Origin: Pomphorhynchus laevis
Taxonomy: Eukaryota; Acanthocephala; Palaeacanthocephala; Echinorhynchida; Pomphorhynchidae
NCBI GenBank assembly: GCA_012934845.2
Contig: WNNJ02003451.1
Coordinates: 62,001 to 126,000, forward strand
DNA length: 64,000 nt
Direction of reading: 5' to 3'
The notes beneath the pieces are model-generated. The model did not search any database and had not been told where the DNA came from. It was given only the letters and a program-made list of their open reading frames with translations. Position 1 is the stretch's first letter. Every line of letters starts with the position of its first letter. Positions 12,180 through 22,439 of the stretch are shown here, one piece after another. A program made the position numbers and the translations under genes.

Positions 12180-12440
12180 CGAATTTGAGATGCCTTCTCT
12201 GCTTATCTACGTAGTCTGCCTTTGTGGATCTTGTTGTGTCCTTCGTGGATTAGTCGAAGTTGTATCTGCTAGTCAGAGCCTGTCAGTAGTATTTTCAGTA
12301 TTAAATGGTCAGTAGGATTTTGCCAGTAGATTTGTGATGACTTCGCTGCTTATATACGTATCGTGGATTTTGTTGTGTCCTTGGTAGATTCGTCGATATT
12401 GTGTCCACTAGTCAGAGCCGTGATTTATTTTTTTCTTGCT
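12180..12440 (+). repeat. Two-copy tandem duplication, about 148 bp
   Basis: The unit starting GATGCCTTCTCTGCTTATCT (12189) recurs as GATGACTTCGCTGCTTATAT (12337), with later shared words TTGTTGTGTCCTT and CTAGTCAGAGCC. The copies are diverged. No coding signal. Confidence 0.7.
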
Positions 12441-12453
12441 TATTACTACTCTT

Positions 12454-12578
12454 GATCTTGACTCAAATTAATACTGTAGATCTTGACACAAATTAATACT
12501 GTAGATCTTGACTCAAATTAATACTGTAGATCTTGGCTCAAATTAATACTGTAGATCTTGACTCAAATTAATACTGTA
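12454..12578 (+). repeat. 25-bp minisatellite, 5 copies
   Basis: Five head-to-tail copies of a 25-bp unit that begins GATCTTGACTCAAATTAATA and ends CTGTA. Only two or three substitutions (GACACA, GGCTCA variants), so the expansion is recent. Confidence 0.95.
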
Positions 12579-12599
12579 GATGTTAGCCCGTTGTAAGTA

Positions 12600-14380
12600 A
12601 TTATATTGTATGTAATTATTAGTAATTATTAGTAACCAAGAAACTTTTAACCCGAATTTAAAATTAAAAATTTTAATTTTTTTATTTAAAAGAATTAAAA
12701 AGAAAACAAATTATGATGATATCATTCCCATATTAAATTTATATCAAAGATTTCAAACAGAAATGTTTCTATTTCCTATTTGTATTGTAGAAATAAGATT
12801 AAGGATAAGCTTTTACATGAAAGTAAGATTATGGACTAATTTTATTAAAAATAAATTTTCTAATTGTTGCCTGTTCTAATTTAGCTACACAAAAAATTAC
12901 TTACTTAAAAACAATCACTTGTTACGGGATTTAATTTTTTAAAATTGGCAAATGTGTATTGTTAAAAATAATTAAAGCTCCTGGATTAAAATTTGTATAC
13001 TGCCATCCCTTTCCATTTTCAAAGTGATAATTGGCACTTTGAAATTTATTCGAAGTTACAATTATAACTTTGAAAGTACAATTATCATTTCATAATTATT
13101 CTACGATATTAGCGAATTTTGTCTTAAAATAAAACATCATAAAACAAAAATTAAAGTAAATGTTTCAGAATAAAGGTTTCTTAGGAGTAAAATATGTAAG
13201 CTTCAGATTCTTATAAATCACAATACTCTAAGAATAATTTAATTTAATAATAATTTAAGGTGCAACTTACATAGATATCTCTAAGCCCCATATATGGGGC
13301 TTAGATACATAAGCCCCATATTCGTATGAATCACAATAATTTAGAAAGAGAACAAATACATCAATATATGTTTAAGCAAATTTCATAAAACCTGGTGCTA
13401 CGAAAATATAACATGAAACGATCTTTTAACTTTAATGAAATATTATGTAAAATTATAAAATTTTACATTGTAATAATTTTGAATTTAAATTATTTTCTTA
13501 AAACTTTAATTAATTATAATTTATATGATTATTGTATTTATGTCGCAAACTCATCAATGTGATTGGTAAATATTTGAAGGATAATCTAACAATTATTATT
13601 GTTTAAATTAATTATTTTTTAATTTATTCAATTATTATGTAAGATACATCCTAATAACAAGGCAATAACATTGCCAATTTCAATATACAAGACTAATTAA
13701 AAACAATGAATGAATATCAATTATTACTAAAAATTAATAATTTAATTAATAATTAAAAAAATAATTTCATTGAATTACTCTAGACAACTCTAAAAGCGGA
13801 AAGTCCACATAAAAAGACAGTCAATGCTATTGCGTGAAAATGGTAAAGTGATAAATGAGCGTGTGTAATAATACAATATTAATGTACCAGTTATAATTAG
13901 TATTAGTGTACTAATACTAATATTAGTGTACTAATACTAATATTAATTAGTATTAATACTAGTATTAATACTAGTATTAGTACTAACACTAATATTAATT
14001 AATATTAGTGTACCAGTTATAAATATTTTGCAAATATTTATAACACTAAGCGAAAAGCAATAGTAAATAATCAGTGATCGTATTTAAAAGTATCGAGATT
14101 AAAGCTAATTATTTAAATCTGAAAAATGGAAAATATTCGCCCAAATTATAATACTCTTAGTGTGGAAACGTAAATCCATTTATTTTGTAATATAGCGTGA
14201 AAATAATTTAATATATCAACTGAACGAAATATCAATCGCTTGTATTTTTGTGTTAAGTTAAAAATGAATGCTGAAAATGATGATTACCTAATAACTTAAC
14301 TGCAGATAGAAAACTAAACCTCTGCGTAAATTGATGATACAACAAATTTACCAGGTATATTGTGCATTTTTTAGAGAGGG
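12600..14380. other. AT-rich intergenic region with palindromic microsatellite
   Basis: No supported gene in about 1.8 kb. Contents: palindrome CTAAGCCCCATATATGGGGC at about 13280-13302 with a second half-copy after it; and 13895-14030, a run of TAGTATTAG/CTAATACTA words that is self-complementary and bounded by two copies of GTACCAGTTATAA. Confidence 0.6.
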
Positions 14381-14385
14381 TAATG

Positions 14386-14481
14386 TACAAAATTGATAAA
14401 TATTGTTTAATTAGTGCGGTAATGTTTTTACACTACAAAATTGATAAATATTGCTTAATTAGTGCGGTAATGTTTTTACAA
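14386..14481 (+). repeat. 48-bp tandem duplication
   Basis: Two copies (starts 14386 and 14434) of a 48-bp unit beginning TACAAAATTGATAAATATTG and ending GGTAATGTTTTTACA. One clear substitution (GTTT versus GCTT). Confidence 0.9.
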
Positions 14482-14489
14482 AAATTGCA

Positions 14490-15112
14490 GTAAATAAACA
14501 AATAAATTATAAAAATTACATATTTTGAATATATTATAAATATATTAATATCAAATCAAAATCATTTATTATGAAATAAAGCAGCAATTAATAATTATTT
14601 ATTATGCAATAAAATAAACAATGAATAAACAATGTATATAATTGTTTGATAGGATCGGATAAAATAAAATAAAATTTAAAACGAAAACCAGAAATAAATT
14701 AACAAGTATTTGAATTAATAAATCTTTTAATTAAAATTACACTGTTTATTAAAAAAGTAATAATTAATTTGAAAAAATATGTAATATTTTTTAATATTTT
14801 TTATATAATATTTTTTATAAATATAAAATAATCTATTATATAATCAATCAATCAAAATCATTTATTTTTTGCAACATTTATAGTCAAGAATTAGTATTAG
14901 TGTTTGATAGTGTTTAGTAAAGCAATTAATAATAACTTGTTTAAGCAGCAATTAATAATTATTTATTATGCAATAAATAATTAATATATAAATCAATAAA
15001 AATCCTTTTTTATGAATAATTTTTGATTTTCAATATTTATAGTCAACCAAACAGTGTTTACTTTACAAGTATTATACTAAATAAACAATATATATCATTG
15101 TTCGTTAGGATC
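14490..15112. other. AT-rich stretch, nothing assignable
   Basis: About 600 bp of A/T-dominated DNA with recurring words (CAATTAATAATTATTTATTA at about 14585 and 14950). It may be decayed repeat DNA; I see no gene or RNA. Confidence 0.4.
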
Positions 15113-15550
15113 AGATTTAAGTAAATATATTCCTAAAATAAAATAAAAGTTGTTACCGCCATTAGGACGAAAATTTTTTAATTATAATAAAGAATTGAAA
15201 TCTATATGTAATGATGATATATAGAAAAATAAATATATAGATACTATATATAGATACTCTGAAAGTAAAGGAATAATAGGATTAGATTTAAGTAAATATA
15301 TTCATAAAATAAGGTATAAGTTGTTACCGCCATTAGGACGAAATTTTTTTAATTATAATAAAGAATTGAAATCAACATGTAACGATAATATTAGAATCAT
15401 AATGGAAACAGAATGCAATTGTAAAAATCTTAATTTTGATAAAATATATAAACATATGTACCCATAATGTTGAATTAATTGAAAACAATGAATTAAGGAA
15501 AATGATATCAAAAGGGTATAAAGATAGTTTAAATAATAACATATTAATAT
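15113..15550 (+). pseudogene. Naiad N-terminal domain fragments, copy F
   Basis: Two short plus-strand pieces, 15113-15215 and 15277-15545, each reading KLLPPLGRKFFNYNKELKS, equivalent to the conserved linker block between GIY-YIG and RT in the copy at 25207-26502. The second continues through ECNCKNLNFDKI, HNVELIENNELRKM and SKGYK. They are tandem partial copies of the same 5' coding segment, far from any RT, in the orientation opposite to most other copies. Inactive. Confidence 0.8.
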
Positions 15551-15754
15551 TTATATATAACATATTAATATATATTAATGTATTAAATATATGAAATATA
15601 TAAATATATAAGTATATTTATATATAAATATATCCACGAATACTTCAAAATTTTCATTCAAAAAAGGATTTTGATTGATGTTATATTATTATAAATATTG
15701 TAATATTAACATAAATAATATAATATTATAATCCTTCTTGCTAAATCCTTCTTC

Positions 15755-16215
15755 TGCAGGATTTATTTTATTGAAGGAATTATCCAGACAGGGCCCAGTG
15801 ATGAAATCATCACCATTCTACGCAAAATGTAATTATTGTTGGTGAACATGATAGAATCAGACAACTTGCCAATATCATTCAATTCCTGGTTAAAAGTTGA
15901 AAAAATTCCGGCATACTTAATCCAACGCGAATTAGGAATTAGCGCAATGAATAGGCTTTTCCAGATAAAAAATAGTACCGGCATAATAAATAGTTTGGTA
16001 TCCATCTTTTAGATAGGATTTTAATAATCTTAATTGCCAAGCAGGCGAACTGATATCACTTAGTTTACGCAAAAGAATATAAAGATCCTAGGTGTCGAAA
16101 GCCCACCCTCCTTAAATATATCTGTATACTCTGAATTATTGGTTGATATTAAGATTATCTAGAATAAACTGACATTTCAATAAGCACTTTAGTCGTGCTG
16201 CCACGAGGAATGAAC
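15755..16215 (-). pseudogene. LINE RT fragment (L2/CR1 group)
   Basis: Minus-strand frames give KLSDISSPAWQLRLLKSYL and DGYQTIYYAGT, then PNSRWIKYAGIFSTFNQEL (15763-16005), preceded by a GGWAFDT.DLYILL run that corresponds to the KAFDTVDHDILL motif A of LINE RTs with its second Asp lost. About 150 residues of palm domain remain, with stops and frameshifts. It is not obviously LINE A, B or C. Confidence 0.65.
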
Positions 16216-16337
16216 GCGTATTATTAAATACAAGGCGTTAGTTGATAAGCTGTTTTAAGTGATCAAAAAAATTACAAGTTAATTTAGTAAATTGTCAGCA
16301 TCAAGATCAGCAGGATTCAAGATATCCGTTGAAGTGT

Positions 16338-16495
16338 GAGTGTCGATTCTCCATCCATGCTAAGGACAGTCGCTTGAATTGCTTCATCGAAGAAGCAGCG
16401 ACGACTTCCTCAGGGCGAGTGTCGACTTTCCATCCATGCTAAGGACAGTCGCTTGAAGCGCTTTATCGAAAAAGCAGCGACGACTTCCTCAGACA
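16338..16495 (+). repeat. 79-bp tandem duplication
   Basis: Two 79-bp copies (starts 16338 and 16417). Each holds GAGTGTCGA, TCCATCCATGCTAAGGACAG and AGCAGCGACGACTTCCTCAG; they differ at about six positions. Confidence 0.9.
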
Positions 16496-16810
16496 TAAAT
16501 GTTCACCATAAGACTCTCTTCTCGATGTTCCGTCACTTACCACAAACTGTAGCCGCTGTTCCCTTTTTATTGCCGCTCTTATTCTCTGGAATAAACTACC
16601 TCATGTAATCCTCTAAACTGCCTCCTTTTCATCCTTCAAACGCAGTCTCCGCTCTTTTTTGTTCCTTAATAATTAATGTAATTATTCTAACTCTTTAAAC
16701 TCTCTCACACGCTCCCACAAAAATTAAATCGACCTATTGACATTGTTCATACTTTTACATTTTTTGTTATTTTTCATTTTTTATTTGCTGTAAAACTTTT
16801 AATTATAAAA
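16496..16810 (+). pseudogene. LINE 3' end fragment
   Basis: Plus-strand C-terminal RT tail (LFIAALILWNKLPHVIL, then TASFSSFKRSLRSFLF), typical of the last 40 residues of L2/CR1-group ORFs, with one stop. A 3' UTR follows whose end TTTTTTGTTATTTTTCATTT (about 16759-16785) recurs at 22283-22310. 5'-truncated. Confidence 0.65.
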
Positions 16811-16989
16811 ATAATATGCACAATTATATATCAACTGCGGCCAAGATTCTTCGTGATACTGCGCACTCTAACTCAGTTTCCGTTGTCGCCGGTGAAGACA
16901 GAACACTTGACAGTTTGACTAGCTCCGAAATTTTTGTGTTATTTCGGTCGGATCTTGTGAAATTCGCTTTTGTCGCAGCTGGATATTTG

Positions 16990-17720
16990 TTAAAAAGCTC
17001 ACTTAGACGAATCATAGTGAGTGTTTTTTACTCGGGCGTCTCCGATTAGCCTTACGCTGCTGTAATGTGGATACGAGTTGTAGCATATATAGAGTTCGTG
17101 CCTATCCTTACTTTTCCTCGATGCTTGGGTCAAATATTCTTGCAATAAGGATCGATTCGATATTTTATTGACCTGACTGTTTGCTGCCTCACTTACGAGC
17201 AGCATCGACTGCAATGCCGATGGTGCAATGATAGTGTTGGGTGCTGCCAAAGACTTGATCGTTATTGAAATCAGCTTTGATTCGCAAGGGAAACTGATTC
17301 AACTGAGGTATCACGATATCAACGGAGTACATCAGGGCAAAGGCCAACAAGCGCTTTGTTTCCAGCAAACGTGCCCGGTTTCGAGAGAGCCGTCACGCTT
17401 ATCTGGAAATTGTCGTGTTCAGAGAAAAATGGCTTAAAATCTTCAGAATGAGCAAAAACATAGCTGGTAACCTGATTTCGGTACTCCAAATGCTCGTTGC
17501 TCTTACCAATCATCTGGTCGCTATGTGACCAAAAAAGGCAGTTGTCATCGCTCAGTACGTCCTTGATGCAAATGCCGTATGAAGCCAGCTGCGTGATTAA
17601 ACGCTTTGTTGATAAACGCGTTGAACTCGCGTGCAGCCCAGAAGCACTTCGCCTAGTGCTTCTACTCTTCTTGTCCATGGAACCCCTTAGGCCGCTGTTG
17701 TTTCGTGACCAAATTGATGA
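16990..17720 (-). pseudogene. OTUD3-like: OTUD3-like OTU deubiquitinase pseudogene
   Basis: Minus-strand OTU-family cysteine protease, which removes ubiquitin from substrates. From 17678: a basic N-terminus, then LITQLASYGICIKDVLSDDN with CLF directly after (catalytic Cys in the D-x-NC box; family DGNC), a DQ...HLEYRNQV helix, and LSKPGTFAGNKALVG, which matches the OTUD3 signature KPGTFAGN. A single-base frameshift near 17340 moves the next strand (YSVDIVIPQLNQFPLRIK) to another frame. The 16999-17250 frame then supplies ELYICYNSYPHYSSVRLI, with the catalytic His of the HY-S-VR box. Catalytic Cys and His are both retained, but at least two frameshifts separate them. An insertion of roughly 45 residues precedes the His strand. 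No UBA tail is recognised. It could be a host pseudogene or a captured copy. Confidence 0.7.
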
Positions 17721-17750
17721 TCGAGATCTTCTTCGAAACCCCCGAGATGA

Positions 17751-18245
17751 TTAGGTATTGCGCTTCAGGGTTCTCATCATGTTGCCTAACAGATTCAAAA
17801 GCTTGGATAAATATTGACTGGCGAGCAGTGGATCAAATAATTGGTTTGCTTTATTGACAAAATCGGCGAGGCGGCTTAATTCATGAGGTTGCTTGCAATT
17901 GGTAGCTTGATTTGATTGTATAAGCCTATCGTTATTTTGTTTTAGTTTGCTTGGTTGTCTGGAATTGTCGATAGACTGATTCGACTTCCGCAAAGCCTTG
18001 TTCAGCCGATTCAATCGGTTGGGTTGTCCGGAGTGTTTGATTTACCGGTTCGATTGTTGAAAAGCATTTTCTTGTCGATTCGATGTGTTCGGTTGTTCGA
18101 TACTGTCGACCTATTTGTTCGATTGGCGAAAAGCGTCATTAAGTCGATTCAAGTGGTTTGGTTTATTGGACATAACTCCAGCGAATTTCCTATCCGAAGT
18201 AGTCAGCAGCTGTTTATTAAACGCGCTAGCATGCGAGTAGTCTAG
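17751..18245 (-). pseudogene. Q/N-rich frame with 23-25-residue repeats
   Basis: Minus-strand frame directly upstream of the OTU remnant, not recognised. Three degenerate tandem units, each about 24 residues: LNDAFRQSNK then VDSIEQPNTSN; QENAFQQSNR then IKHSGQPNRLN; LNKALRKSNQSIDNSRQPSK. The first two have a stop at the same position where the third has Ser. Downstream (17751-18014 frame) come ELSRLADFVNKANQLF and LLASQYLSKLLNLLGNMM, a possible helical segment. The DNA period is about 69-75 bp. It may belong to the same former gene as the OTU part, but a stop at 17751 separates them. Confidence 0.4.
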
Positions 18246-18289
18246 TTAGTCTACATTCGGCACTGTGACAGATCGGCCATCCAACGCGT

Positions 18290-18840
18290 GGTCGACATCT
18301 ATGTGATCGCTTGCATGGGCGCTACTTGCACGTGCGGGTCCTCCGCTGGACTGGTGTCCACATTACTTTGACGATAACTAGGATCATCCACGCCCACGAA
18401 ATTATTATTAGAGCCTGTCAAATCCTCGAACTTGACCAACAAACAAGCCTTGGAGGTTGTATCAACCAGTTTAGATACGTCCTGACTGATATCCATATGG
18501 TTGTGTTGGTTCCGCGATTGATTGTCATATATAAGATGCGATTGACGTTTGGACCGTAGAGTTGTAGGATTTGGAATGTAAGTACCGTTCAGAAAATCCA
18601 ATTTGAATACATCGTCCAATGTCGAATCAGCATCGACCTTACCTTGTTAAGTGTCTGATATTATTTCATTCATACTAGGTGATGCCGCCTCTAAAGAACC
18701 TTCTTTGTCTGTAGGTGTTTAAACCAACATATCATTAAACGACTCCTTCGTGATACTGAAGACTCGGATTTTAGGTTGAGACGCTAACCTGGATAGGTCT
18801 GCAAAAGGTAGGATGTCATCAAGTGACGCAAAAATCGCTC
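18290..18840 (-). pseudogene. Unrecognised degenerate coding stretch
   Basis: Minus-strand frame 18299-18619 (MDDVFKLDFLNGTYIPNP, SKACLLVKFEDLTGSNNN, DPHVQVAPMQAIT), extended upstream through two stops by LPFADLSRLASQPKIRVFSI and ESFNDMLV. A pyrimidine run ending CCTTTTGCAG just upstream of the ADLSRL block would make a splice acceptor. Composition looks coding, but I know no homolog. Could be an exon of a decayed host gene. Confidence 0.35.
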
Positions 18841-18914
18841 TTGCGTTGCCGCGCATTAAAGCTTAGACGATCGCTGGAACAAGCGAGCAGATGCCACATC
18901 GTAATCGATTCCAC

Positions 18915-21501
18915 TTATTCTGCCAATTGTTTCGCGATCCCACGAATTATGCGGAGACCTTCTTCGTTCCAACCTCCAAAACATTCGACCATTGCTGGGG
19001 TGAAAGTGTAACCGGCCGCTTCCATCCTTGATTTATATTTTCGATCCTTTACGTTGTTTGCATAAGCCGCAGCTGTGGCTCCTCTGTTTATGCTTGTGAT
19101 GTCTAGGTATGCCGCTTGTTGTGGGTGCGTGACAGCAAAGTCTATCGCCTCTGGTGGGTCGCCGTAAATAAGGAGATCGGCAGGACACTCTCGTACATCC
19201 GGCAACAATTCTTCAACCTCTTAGCCGACGTGCATTCGTGCGGACTGAGCCGCTGCGAAGAATACATCCCTGATACCATCATGTGTCAAACCCCGATGCC
19301 CGCCGTATTGGCACGTGAGTGCATGAAAACTAAGGTCGTCGATGAATGCGAAACATCGTCCACATCTGTGACTGGCGGGAAAAATCGGCAAGCCAAGCCA
19401 CAAATGCGTTAGAACGCAGAACTGAGGAAGGGTAAGGTCTAGTGCAAGGGCCGTGATCGGTATAACTTGGAGCCACGACGCTGCTTTGGGGCAGGCAGTT
19501 TCGGGCAATCTCGCCCTATCTAGCTTACCCGATTTTCTTACCAAGTGACTGTGACGTAGGCGGTCAATGCAGAGTGACATCTTTGACTAAGCGAAACCCA
19601 CAATCTTGCTGCTCTCTGTCTCTGTCAATATTGAAAATTAATTAAGGGCGTTTCAAAACCAAGATACTGATCGGATTGCAATGACGAGATTTCTGCGGTC
19701 GCTTTGACGCTGCTCATGAAGGCGTTGTATGAATGAACATTGGTGTTCGTGAGTCCGAAGCCGCCTAGGCGTAGAGGAAGGGAAGCTTGGATCTTGGCGT
19801 TCGTGTTAAGCTGGGTGGCAGTCATATTCTCAAAAGCTCTAAGGACGGTAGAGTCGAAAAGACTTGTGAATTCTCGAATTGTTGATGGCGGAATGGTGCG
19901 CATCAAGTGACTGACCTTAGGGGCGGACGAGCAATGCTTGAGGAGAAGATACACCGATTGAGGGTCTGGTAGTTTTGCTTCTAAATTTCTACTTGCAACC
20001 TCGGCAATATTTTTCTGATTAGGAAGCCCTAAATAAATTCGGGCGAACCAATAGGTGTCCTCAATAACTAAAAATTACCTGTAAAATTGATAGTCGCAGA
20101 GGAACGACAAAGATCCGAACATAATTGGGCGGCACCGGGGGATCCAATAATTTCAGTTTTCGACCAATTAAGGTGGAAGTTGTATGTTCGGAAATCGACG
20201 CTCAATGTATTGAGGGCATTGCGACAGCTCGAGGGATTCCATTAACGACCCCATTATCCAGATATCAGTGATTAAACAATGTTATGAACATTTAAGACCT
20301 TAGTGATTACCCCCTGAATGGCAAACGAGAAAATAAAGGGTGATAAAGGGTCGCCCTGTTGCACTCCTTCTACCGATAATGGCTTTAGCATTTCAAAGCG
20401 CAAAGGAGCTGGGGTCTTCAAGCGAAATTTTACCCACGCCGACAATTCCAGAATTTTGGCATGCACCTCGGAAGGGATTTACGATCTCTTTATGCAGTTG
20501 AAAGCGTTTGATAGGTCATTTTTTACCCAAACTCAATTCTCGTCATTTGTTCGACTGTAGTGGATACGTGACACATTGTGTATGATCGTATCAACTGCGT
20601 TGCGTGTAGCAACTCCGAGTTGGGTAGAACTAGGAGGGAAGAAAAGCGGTCTCGCAAGCATGAGCAAACACAATTCGAGCACAAACGACGCAACGTTTCT
20701 CCAACTGCCACTGGATGAACACTTCCATCTTTTTTTCGGGAGGACAAAGAGATTTGCGCCTGCAATGAGTGGGGCTATGCAGTCATGAGCTGATCCGGAT
20801 AGCAGGTGGTTAACGAGATGTGTAAGAACATCTAAGAGGTTCCCACCAGAATCGGCTTCTATCATGTCCTTAATATGTTCTGGTCTGAGACCGAAGCAAC
20901 CTGAACCGGTTGATGAAGGGAACGAATTAATTGCCCGCATGACCGTGTTTCGATCGACCGAAAGCGAACTTATATGAGTGAGAGTGCATACCTGTGGTGT
21001 ACTGACGGAACAGGCTTGTTGTACAATATTGGACGGTGGTGAAGGGTGAAGAAGCTGTAATTTTGTGTGTATATCCGCTGAGGGCAGAGCTATCCCGGCG
21101 GAAGTCAATCTCAGTACTGCCTTACTAAAATTTCCACATCTAGTCAGGGATATTGCTGCTGATGTGTCCTTTGAAGCTCTTGTGTAGTTGGGACATCCTA
21201 TTTGGCATAGTTCAGTATTGATGTCTGCAAATGATGCGTTGCTTAAGTGTTGTAGACACCGAAGGATCAGTTTTGCCGACTCCGGGCGAGCTTTGTTAAC
21301 TTTTGTGTGTTGAAAGTCGACATGAAAGCACAATTTTGGTAGGATCAATAATCGTTCCCATGATTCATTGTTGTTTTGGCGAGATGTGTTGTAATTAGCT
21401 TGAACGCTTATAAATTTTCTGAGTTTTAAATTCACGTTTGATTTGCTGACACTACAAATATTTCTTCCCTCTTTTATAATGTGATCAAGGTTGCCGAGCA
21501 C
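18915..21501 (-). pseudogene. Family R retroelement, RT with CCHC and PD...D tail
   Basis: Longest family R copy, read from 21501 down. N-terminal 322-codon frame 20533-21501: ESWERLLILPKLCF, then GSGCFGLRPEHIKDM, GANLFVLPKK; 20523-20765 adds VHPVAVGETLRRL. RT core: GVQQGDPLSPFIFSFAIQ (20272-20466). The Y-L-D-D region (about 19955-20270) is scrambled. Thumb: SLPLRLGGFGLTNTN (19625-19954). Cys/His cluster: SHRCGRCFAFIDDLSFHALT followed by CQYGG (19221-19580). Nuclease-like core: CPADLLIYGD, AYLDITS, MVECFGGWNEEGL (18915-19208), a PxD...D pattern like restriction-like endonucleases. At least five frames are involved, so it is dead. Order RT-CCHC-PD..D resembles R2/NeSL-type LINEs, but clade placement is inference. 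Confidence 0.75.
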
Positions 21502-21634
21502 AAAGTAATTGTATTTCGTTGGTTTTTTTTCTACTCTTGTAAAACATGTATTTATATGCTGCTGTCTCGTGTATGTTAATTATTTCACAAACTTTTTTAA
21601 TTTACTTTTAATTTGTAATTTAGTGGACTTGTAA
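21380..21634. repeat. 255-bp direct repeat, left copy
   Basis: 21380-21634 is repeated almost exactly at 21938-22192 (one clear difference, TTGCCGAGC versus TTGTCGAGC). It covers the start of the family R reading frame (LDHIIKEGRNICSVSKSNVN) and upstream non-coding DNA ending GTGGACTTGTAA. Confidence 0.95.
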
Positions 21635-21937
21635 CTTGGTGAATCAACACCTCATTGACCAGGCTGAGGGTTGTGGGCAAGTATCTGTTTGCTGACATAT
21701 TTTGAAAAGTGATAATGGCGGCATCACACGATATTTCAGCGCATGGGTGTGATGATGACGGATTGCTTAGGACGACATTGGCGTGCTGATCCGAGGAATA
21801 CAATCCAGAACCGGAGCACCGTGACCCCTTGTACTTGAAACCTCAATTTGTCCGAGCATGTTACGGCAATGGTGCGTTGACAGATCCGACAAAGCTTTTT
21901 GTACTTAGTTTTGCTTGTTTTCATTCGTTCCACAATT
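21635..21937 (-). other. 303-bp spacer with CxxC frame between direct repeats
   Basis: Minus-strand text reads KKLCRICQRTIAVTCSDKL and, in another frame, SSHPCAEISCDAAIITFQNM. A CRIC knuckle plus further Cys could be the zinc finger of a family R N-terminus. It lies between two copies of the same 255-bp sequence, so either two 5' ends are nested or a duplication captured it. Confidence 0.45.
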
Positions 21938-22192
21938 CGAGATGTGTTGTAATTAGCTTGAACGCTTATAAATTTTCTGAGTTTTAAATTCACGTTTGAT
22001 TTGCTGACACTACAAATATTTCTTCCCTCTTTTATAATGTGATCAAGGTTGTCGAGCACAAAGTAATTGTATTTCGTTGGTTTTTTTTCTACTCTTGTAA
22101 AACATGTATTTATATGCTGCTGTCTCGTGTATGTTAATTATTTCACAAACTTTTTTAATTTACTTTTAATTTGTAATTTAGTGGACTTGTAA
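21938..22192. repeat. 255-bp direct repeat, right copy
   Basis: Second copy of the 21380-21634 sequence. It is followed at 22193-22240 by GTTGATGTGTATCCACAA and an AATAAACCTGTACTTT-like end that recurs at 22347-22397. Confidence 0.95.
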
Positions 22193-22439
22193 GTTGATGT
22201 GTATCCACAATTGCTACCTTTATAAACCTGTACTTTTTAACAGCGAGTAGACAATTTTCTTACAATTTTTAATACTTTTGTTTATTTTTTGTTATTTTTC
22301 ATTTTTTATTTGTAAAAACTTTTAATTTGTGGTTTAATGGACTTGTAAGTTGATGTGTATCCACAATAGACTATTCAATAAACCTGTACTTTAAACAACT
22401 TGTATACGTTCAATTTAATAGATATTATTATGTAAACAA
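22193..22439 (+). repeat. Repeated 3'-UTR-like block
   Basis: Two diverged copies of GGACTTGTAAGTTGATGTGT plus ATCCACAA and ATAAACCTGTACTTT (about 22182-22240 and 22339-22397), the second preceded by the TTTGTTATTTTTCATTTTTT tail also found at 16759-16790. These look like 3' ends of a LINE family present only as tails here. Confidence 0.5.

Noticed and set aside
12454-12578. CRISPR-like array
   Set aside because: The 25-bp units are contiguous with no spacers, and the window is eukaryotic.
18050-18130. tRNA B-box-like words (GGTTCGATTG)
   Set aside because: No matching A box or cloverleaf; the words belong to a degenerate tandem repeat.
19116-19412. Plus-strand frames opposite family R (for example 98 codons)
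   Set aside because: Shadows of the minus-strand CCHC/endonuclease-like coding sequence.
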